NCBI GenBank assembly: GCA_947579665.1
Contig: OX388341.1
Location: 6,748,752-6,812,751, forward strand
Source: Sympetrum striolatum
Lineage: Eukaryota; Arthropoda; Insecta; Odonata; Libellulidae
DNA: 64,000 nt
Reading direction: 5' to 3'
Shown piece after piece: positions 57,101-64,000 of this stretch. Positions within the stretch are counted from its first letter, which is position 1. Each line of letters starts with the position of its first letter. Both the position numbers and the translations under genes were made by a program. The notes under the pieces were generated by a model, which was not told where the DNA came from, searched no databases, and worked only from the letters and a program-made list of their open reading frames with translations.

Positions 57101-60100
57101 GCGAAAATAGAGGAAAATGATTCACATTTCCTAGAAATTTTCCGTTTTTGATGCTTTTTTCGATGAATTCTTCGCAAAATCACTAAAATTAAGAGAAAAT
57201 AGAGGAAAATGATTGAAAATTTCTTGAAATTTTCCGTTTTTGAAGCTTTTTTCAAGGAATTCTACGCAAAATCACTAGAATTAAGAGAAAATAGAGGAAA
57301 ATGATTGAAATTTCCATTAATTTTCCGTTTTTTATGCTTTTTTCGATGAATTCTTCGAAAAATCACTAAAATTCAGAAAAATAGAGGAAAATAATTGAAA
57401 TTTCCTTGAAATTTTTCGTTTTTGATGCTTTTTTCGATGAATTCATCTCAAACTCACTAAAATTAAGAGAAAATAGAGGAAAATGATTGAAATTTCCCTG
57501 AAATTTTCCGTTTTTTATGCTTTTTTCGATGAATTCTTCGCAAAATCACTAAAATTAAGAGACTATACAGGAAATTTGATAATTGAAATTGCCTTGAAAT
57601 TTTCCGTTTTTGATGCTTTTTTCGATGAATTCTTCGCAAAATCACTAAAATTAAGAAAAAATACAGGAAAATGATTGAAATTTCCTTGAAATTTCCCGTT
57701 TTTGATGCTTTCTTCAATGAATTCTTCGCAAAATCACTAAAATTAAGCGAAAATAGAGGAAAATGATTGAAATTTCCTTGAAATTTTCCGTTTTTGATGC
57801 TTTTTTCGATGATTTCTTCGCAAAATCACTAAAATTAAGCGAAAATAGAGGAAAATGATTGAAATTTCCTTTAATTTTCCGTTTTTTATGCTTTTTTCGA
57901 TGAATTCTTCGCAAAATCACTAAAATTCAGAGAAAATAGAGGAAAATGATTGAAATTTTCCGTTTTTGATGCTTTTTTCGATGATTTCTTCGCAAAATCA
58001 CTAAAATTAAGCGAAAATAGAAGAAAATGATTGAAATTTCCTTTAATTTTCCGTTTTTTATTCTTTTTTCGATGAATTCTTCGCAAAATCACTAAAATTC
58101 AGAGAAAATAGAGGAAAATGATTGAAATTTTCCGTTTTTGATGCTTTTTTCGATGAATTCTTCGCAAAATCACTAAAATTAAGAGAAAATGGAGGAAAAT
58201 GATTCACATTTCCCAGAAATTTTCCGTTTTCGATTTTTTTCTCGATAAATTCTTCGCAAAATCACTAAAATTAAGCGAAAATAGAGGAAAATGATTCTCA
58301 TTTCCTAGAAATTTTCCGTTTTTGATGCTTTTTTCGATGAATTCTTCGAAAAATCACTAAAATTCAGAAAAATAGAGGAAAATGATTGAAATTTCCTTGA
58401 AATTTTTCGTTTTTGATGCTTTTTTCGATGAATTCATCTCAAACTCACTAAAATTAAGAGAAAATAGTGGAAAATGATTGAAATTTCCCTGAAATTTTCC
58501 GTTTTTGATGCTTTTTTCGATGAATTCATCGCAAAATCACTAAAATTAAGAGAAAATAGAGGAAAATGATTGAATTTTCCTTGAACTTTTCCGTTTTTGA
58601 TGCTTTTATCGATGAATTCTTCGCAAAATCACTAAAATTAAGAGAAAATAGAGGAAAATGATTGAAAATTTCTTGAAATTTTCCGTTTTTGAAGCTTTTT
58701 TCAAGGAATTCTACGCAAAATCACTAGAATTAAGAGAAAATAGAGGAAAATGATTGAAATTTCCATTAATTTTCCGTTTTTTATGCTTTTTTCGATGAAT
58801 TCTTCGAAAAATCACTAAAATTCAGAAAAATAGAGGAAAATAATTGAAATTTCCTTGAAATTTTTAGTTTTTGATGCTTTTTTCGATGAATTCATCTCAA
58901 ACTCACTAAAATTAAGAGAAAATAGAGGAAAATGATTGAAATTTCCCTGAAATTTTCCGTTTTTGATGCTTTTTTCGATGAATTCATCGCAAAATCACTA
59001 AAATTAAGAGAAAATAGAGGAAAATGATTGAATTTTCCTTGAACTTTTCCGTTTTTGATGCTTTTATCGATGAATTCTTCGCAAAATCACTAAAATTAAG
59101 AGAAAATAGAGGAAAATGATTGAAAATTCCTTGAAATTTTCCGTTTTTGAAGCATTTTTCAAGGAATTCTACGCAAAATCACTAGAATTAAGAGAAAATA
59201 GAGGAAAATGATTGAAATTTCCATTAATTTTTCGTTTTTTATGCTTTTTTCGATGAATTCTTCGCAAAATCACTAAAATTAAGAGAAAATAGAGGAAAAT
59301 GATTGAAAATTTCTTGAAATTTTCCGTTTTTGAAGCTTTTTTCAAGGAATTCTACGCAAAATCACTAGAATTAAGAGAAAATAGAGGAAAATGATTGAAA
59401 TTTCCATTAATTTTCCGTTTTTTATGCTTTTTTCGATGAATTCTTCGAAAAATCACTAAAATTCAGAAAAATAGAGGAAAATAATTGAAATTTCCTTGAA
59501 ATTTTTCGTTTTTGATGCTTTTTTCGATGAATTCATCTCAAACTCACTAAAATTAAGAGAAAATAGAGGAAAATGATTGAAATTTCCCTGAAATTTTCCG
59601 TTTTTGATGCTTTTTTCGATGAATTCATCGCAAAATCACTAAAATTAAGAGAAAATAGAGGAAAATGATTGAATTTTCCTTGAACTTTTCCGTTTTTGAT
59701 GCTTTTATCGATGAATTCTTCGCAAAATCACTAAAATTAAGAGAAAATAGAGGAAAATGATTGAAAATTCCTTGAAATTTTCCGTTTTTGAAGCATTTTT
59801 CAAGGAATTCTACGCAAAATCACTAGAATTAAGAGAAAATAGAGGAAAATGATTGAAATTTCCATTAATTTTTCGTTTTTTATGCTTTTTTCGATGAATT
59901 CTTCGCAAAATCACTAAAATTAAGAGACAATACAGGAAAATGATTGAAATTTCCTTGAAATTCCCCGTTTTTGATGCTTTTTTCAATGAATTCTTCGCAA
60001 AATCACTAAAATTAAGAGAAAATACAGGAAAATGATTGAAATTTCCTTGAAATTTCCCGTTTTTGATGCTTTTATCGATGAATTCTTCGCAAAATCACTA

Positions 60101-63100
60101 AAATTAAGAGAAAATAGAGGAAAATGATTGAAATTTCCTTGAAATTTTCCGTTTTTGATGCTTTCTTCGATGAGTTCTACGCAAAATCACTAAAATTAAG
60201 CGAAAATAGAGGAAAATGATTGAAATTTCCTTTAATTTTCCGTTTTTTATGCTTTTTTCGATGAATTCTTCGCAAAATCACTAAAATTCAGAGAAAATAG
60301 AGGAAAATGATTGAAATTTTCCGTTTTTGATGCTTTTTTCGATGAATTCTTCGCAAAATCACTAAAATTAAGAGAAAATAGAGGAAAATGATTGAAATAT
60401 CCTTGAATTTTCCGTTTTTGATGCTTTTTTCGATGAATTTATCGCAAAAAACTAAAATTAAGAGAAAATAGAGGAAAATGATTGAAATTTCCTTGAAATT
60501 TTCCTTTTTTTAAGCTATTTTCGGTGAATTCTTCGCAAAATCACTAAAATTAAGAGAAAATAGAGGAAAATGATTGAAATTTCCTTGAAATTTTTCTGTT
60601 TTTGATGATTTTTTGGAAGAATTCTTTTCAAAATCACACTTTATTAAGAAAAATAGAGGAAAATGATTGAAATTTCCTTGATTTTTTCCGTTTTTGATGA
60701 TTTTTTGGAAGAATTCTTCTCAAAATCACTTATATTAAGAAAAATAGAGGAAAATGATTGAAATTTCCTTGAACTTTTCCGTTTTTGATGCTTTTTTCGA
60801 TGATTTCTTCGCAAAATCAATAAAATTTAGCGAAAATAAGAGAAAATGATTGAAATTTCCTCGAAATTTTTCGTTTTTGATGCGTTTTTCGATGAATTCT
60901 TCGCAAAATCACTAAAATTAGGAGAAAATAGAGGAAATTGATTGAATTTTCCTCGAAATTTTTCGTTTTTGATGCTTTTTTCGATGAATTCTTAGCAAAA
61001 TCACTAAAATTAAGAGAAAATAGAGGAAAATGATTGAAATTTCCTTGAAATTTTCCCTTTTCGATGCTTTTTTCGATGAATTCTCCGCAAAATCACTAAT
61101 ATTAAGCGAAAATATTGGAAAATGATTGAAATATCCTTGAAATTTTCCGTTTTTGATGCTTTTTTCGATGAATTCTTCGCAGAATCCTTAAATTAAGAGA
61201 AAATAGAGGAAAATGATTGAAATTTTCCGTTTTTGATGCTTTTTTCGATGATTTCTTCGAATAATCACTAAAATTAAGAGAAAATGGAGGAAAATGATTC
61301 ACATTTCCTCGAAATTTTCCGTTTTCGACGCTTTTATTGATGAATTCTTCGCAAAATCACTAAAATTAAGAGAAAATGGAGGAAAATGATTCACATTTCC
61401 CAGAAATTTTCCGTTTTCGATTCTTTTATCGATAAATTCTTCGCAAAATCACTAAAATTAAGCGAAAATAGAGGAAAATGATTCACATTTCCTAGAAATT
61501 TTCCGTTTTTGATGCTTTTTTCGATGAATTCTTCGCAAAATCACTAAAATTAAGAGAAAATAGAGGAAAATGATTGAAAATTTCTTGAAATTTTCCGTTT
61601 TTGAAGCTTTTTTCAAGGAATTCTACGCAAAATCACTAGAATTAAGAGAAAATAGAGGAAAATGATTGAAATTTCCATTAATTTTCCGTTTTTTATGCTT
61701 TTTTCGATGAATTCTTCGAAAAATCACTAAAATTCAGAAAAATAGAGGAAAATAATTGAAATTTCCTTGAAATTTTTCGTTTTTGATGCTTTTTTCGATG
61801 AATTCATCTCAAACTCACTAAAATTAAGAGAAAATAGAGGAAAATGATTGAAATTTCCCTGAAATTTTCCGTTTTTTATGCTTTTTTCGATGAATTCTTC
61901 GCAAAATCACTAAAATTAAGAGACTATACAGGAAATTTGATAATTGAAATTGCCTTGAAATTTTCCGTTTTTGATGCTTTTTTCGATGAATTCTTCGCAA
62001 AATCACTAAAATTAAGAAAAAATACAGGAAAATGATTGAAATTTCCTTGAAATTTCCCGTTTTTGATGCTTTCTTCAATGAATTCTTCGCAAAATCACTA
62101 AAATTAAGCGAAAATAGAGGAAAATGATTGAAATTTCCTTGAAATTTTCCGTTTTTGATGCTTTTTTCGATGATTTCTTCGCAAAATCACTAAAATTAAG
62201 CGAAAATAGAGGAAAATGATTGAAATTTCCTTTAATTTTCCGTTTTTTATGCTTTTTTCGATGAATTCTTCGCAAAATCACTAAAATTCAGAGAAAATAG
62301 AGGAAAATGATTGAAATTTTCCGTTTTTGATGCTTTTTTCGATGATTTCTTCGCAAAATCACTAAAATTAAGCGAAAATAGAAGAAAATGATTGAAATTT
62401 CCTTTAATTTTCCGTTTTTTATTCTTTTTTCGATGAATTCTTCGCAAAATCACTAAAATTCAGAGAAAATAGAGGAAAATGATTGAAATTTTCCGTTTTT
62501 GATGCTTTTTTCGATGAATTCTTCGCAAAATCACTAAAATTAAGAGAAAATAGAGGAAAATGATTGAAATATCCTTGAATTTTCCGTTTTTGATGCTTTT
62601 TTCGATGAATTTATCGCAAAATCACTAAAATTAAGAGAAAATAGAGGAAAATGATTGAAATTTCCTTGAAATTTTCCTTTTTTGAAGCTATTTTCGGTGA
62701 ATTCTTCGCAAAATCACTAAAATTAAGAGAAAATAGAGGAAAATGATTGAAATTTCCTTGAAATTTTCCCTTTTCGATGCTTTTTTCGATGAATTCTTCG
62801 CAAAATCACTAAAATTAAGCGAAAATAGTGGAAAATGATTGAAATATCCTTGAAATTTTCCGTTTTTGATGCTTTTTTCGATGAATTCTTCGCAGAATCC
62901 TTAAATTAAGAGAAAATAGAGGAAAATGATTGAAATTTTCCGTTTTTGATGCTTTTTTCGATGAATTCTTCGAATAATCACTAAAATTAAGAGAAAATGG
63001 AGGAAAATGATTCACATTTCCACGAAATTTTCCGTTTTCGACGCTTTTATTGATGAATTCTTCGCAAAATCACTAAAATTAAGAGAAAATGGAGGAAAAT

Positions 63101-64000
63101 GATTCACATTTCCCAGAAATTTTCCGTTTTCGATTTTTTTCTCGATAAATTCTTCGCAAAATCACTAAAATTAAGCGAAAATAGAGGAAAATGATTCTCA
63201 TTTCCTAGAAATTTTCCGTTTTTGATGCTTTTTTCGATGAATTCTTCGAAAAATCACTAAAATTCAGAAAAATAGAGGAAAATGATTGAAATTTCCTTGA
63301 AATTTTTCGTTTTTGATGCTTTTTTCGATGAATTCATCTCAAACTCACTAAAATTAAGAGAAAATAGTGGAAAATGATTGAAATTTCCCTGAAATTTTCC
63401 GTTTTTGATGCTTTTTTCGATGAATTCATCGCAAAATCACTAAAATTAAGAGAAAATAGAGGAAAATGATTGAATTTTCCTTGAACTTTTCCGTTTTTGA
63501 TGCTTTTATCGATGAATTCTTCGCAAAATCACTAAAATTAAGAGAAAATAGAGGAAAATGATTGAAAATTTCTTGAAATTTTCCGTTTTTGAAGCTTTTT
63601 TCAAGGAATTCTACGCAAAATCACTAGAATTAAGAGAAAATAGAGGAAAATGATTGAAATTTCCATTAATTTTCCGTTTTTTATGCTTTTTTCGATGAAT
63701 TCTTCGAAAAATCACTAAAATTCAGAAAAATAGAGGAAAATAATTGAAATTTCCTTGAAATTTTTCGTTTTTGATGCTTTTTTCGATGAATTCATCTCAA
63801 ACTCACTAAAATTAAGAGAAAATAGAGGAAAATGATTGAAATTTCCCTGAAATTTTCCGTTTTTGATGCTTTTTTCGATGAATTCATCGCAAAATCACTA
63901 AAATTAAGAGAAAATAGAGGAAAATGATTGAATTTTCCTTGAACTTTTCCGTTTTTGATGCTTTTATCGATGAATTCTTCGCAAAATCACTAAAATTAAG
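51139..64000. repeat. 92-bp satellite array with higher-order structure
   Basis: About 140 head-to-tail units fill the rest of the window. A typical unit is 92 bp (counted at 55574-55665) and contains 'gaaatttccttgaaatt', 'ccgtttttgatgctttttt', 'cgatgaattcttcgcaaaat' and 'cactaaaattaag'. Shorter units (about 84 bp) lack part of the first box. Almost every unit carries GAATTC. Higher-order copies show as repeated blocks 1,988, 4,259, 4,361 and 8,620 bp apart that are nearly identical, while neighbouring monomers differ more. The short open frames inside are by-products of the AT-rich repeat. Confidence 0.97.

Noticed and set aside
51236..63015. Repeated 60-84-codon open frames in both strands of the satellite
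   Set aside because: They arise because the 92-bp unit is stop-poor in some frames; they recur only with the repeat, begin anywhere and have no start context.
51139..64000. CRISPR-like array
   Set aside because: Units abut without unique spacers and the genome is eukaryotic, so this is satellite DNA.

Overview
This is a eukaryotic, almost certainly arthropod and probably insect, nuclear window. It is AT-rich and intron-bearing, with GT/AG splice signals, and is packed with transposon families typical of insects: hAT with 8-bp target duplications, pogo-like, tnp2/CACTA-like, Penelope, Helitron, Ty3/gypsy, copia and non-LTR elements. Nothing looks bacterial and there are no operons. The species cannot be named from the sequence.

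Layout. 1-1.5 kb: no gene seen. 1.5-1.7 kb: a piggyBac-type end. 2.0-4.6 kb: two exons of an unrecognised, highly disordered host protein (plus strand), with a probable solo LTR in the intron and an apparent 1-base frame break. 4.9-18 kb: nested transposons (two hAT families, a gypsy pol/LTR relic, a Penelope relic with inverted flanks inside another hAT). 20.7-24.6 kb: a near-complete pogo-like element whose transposase carries a C-terminal PHD finger, disabled by one stop codon. 26.3-27.4 kb: exons of a dead dynein heavy chain (minus strand). 27.6-41 kb: LTRs, MITEs, foldbacks, old tandem repeats, a copia gag relic and two LINE relics that collide. 42.3-47.5 kb: a long palindrome, a frameshifted tnp2-like transposase, then an eight-exon gene resembling the DUF4806 family whose splice phases all agree. 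47.7-50.3 kb: hAT elements, one holding a complete minus-strand Helitron. 50.55-50.72 kb: a minisatellite. 51.1 kb to the window end: a 92-bp satellite with higher-order duplication, which runs off the window.

How it fits together. Few sequences here look like working host genes: the disordered exons, and possibly the DUF4806-like gene, which may belong to the transposon beside it. The rest is a record of repeated insertion, so target-site duplications give a relative order of events. The window grades into what looks like heterochromatin on its right side. The most notable items are the pogo-PHD element with its repeated subterminal motif, the tnp2 plus DUF4806 pair, the recurring hammerhead-ribozyme-like cores, and the higher-order satellite.
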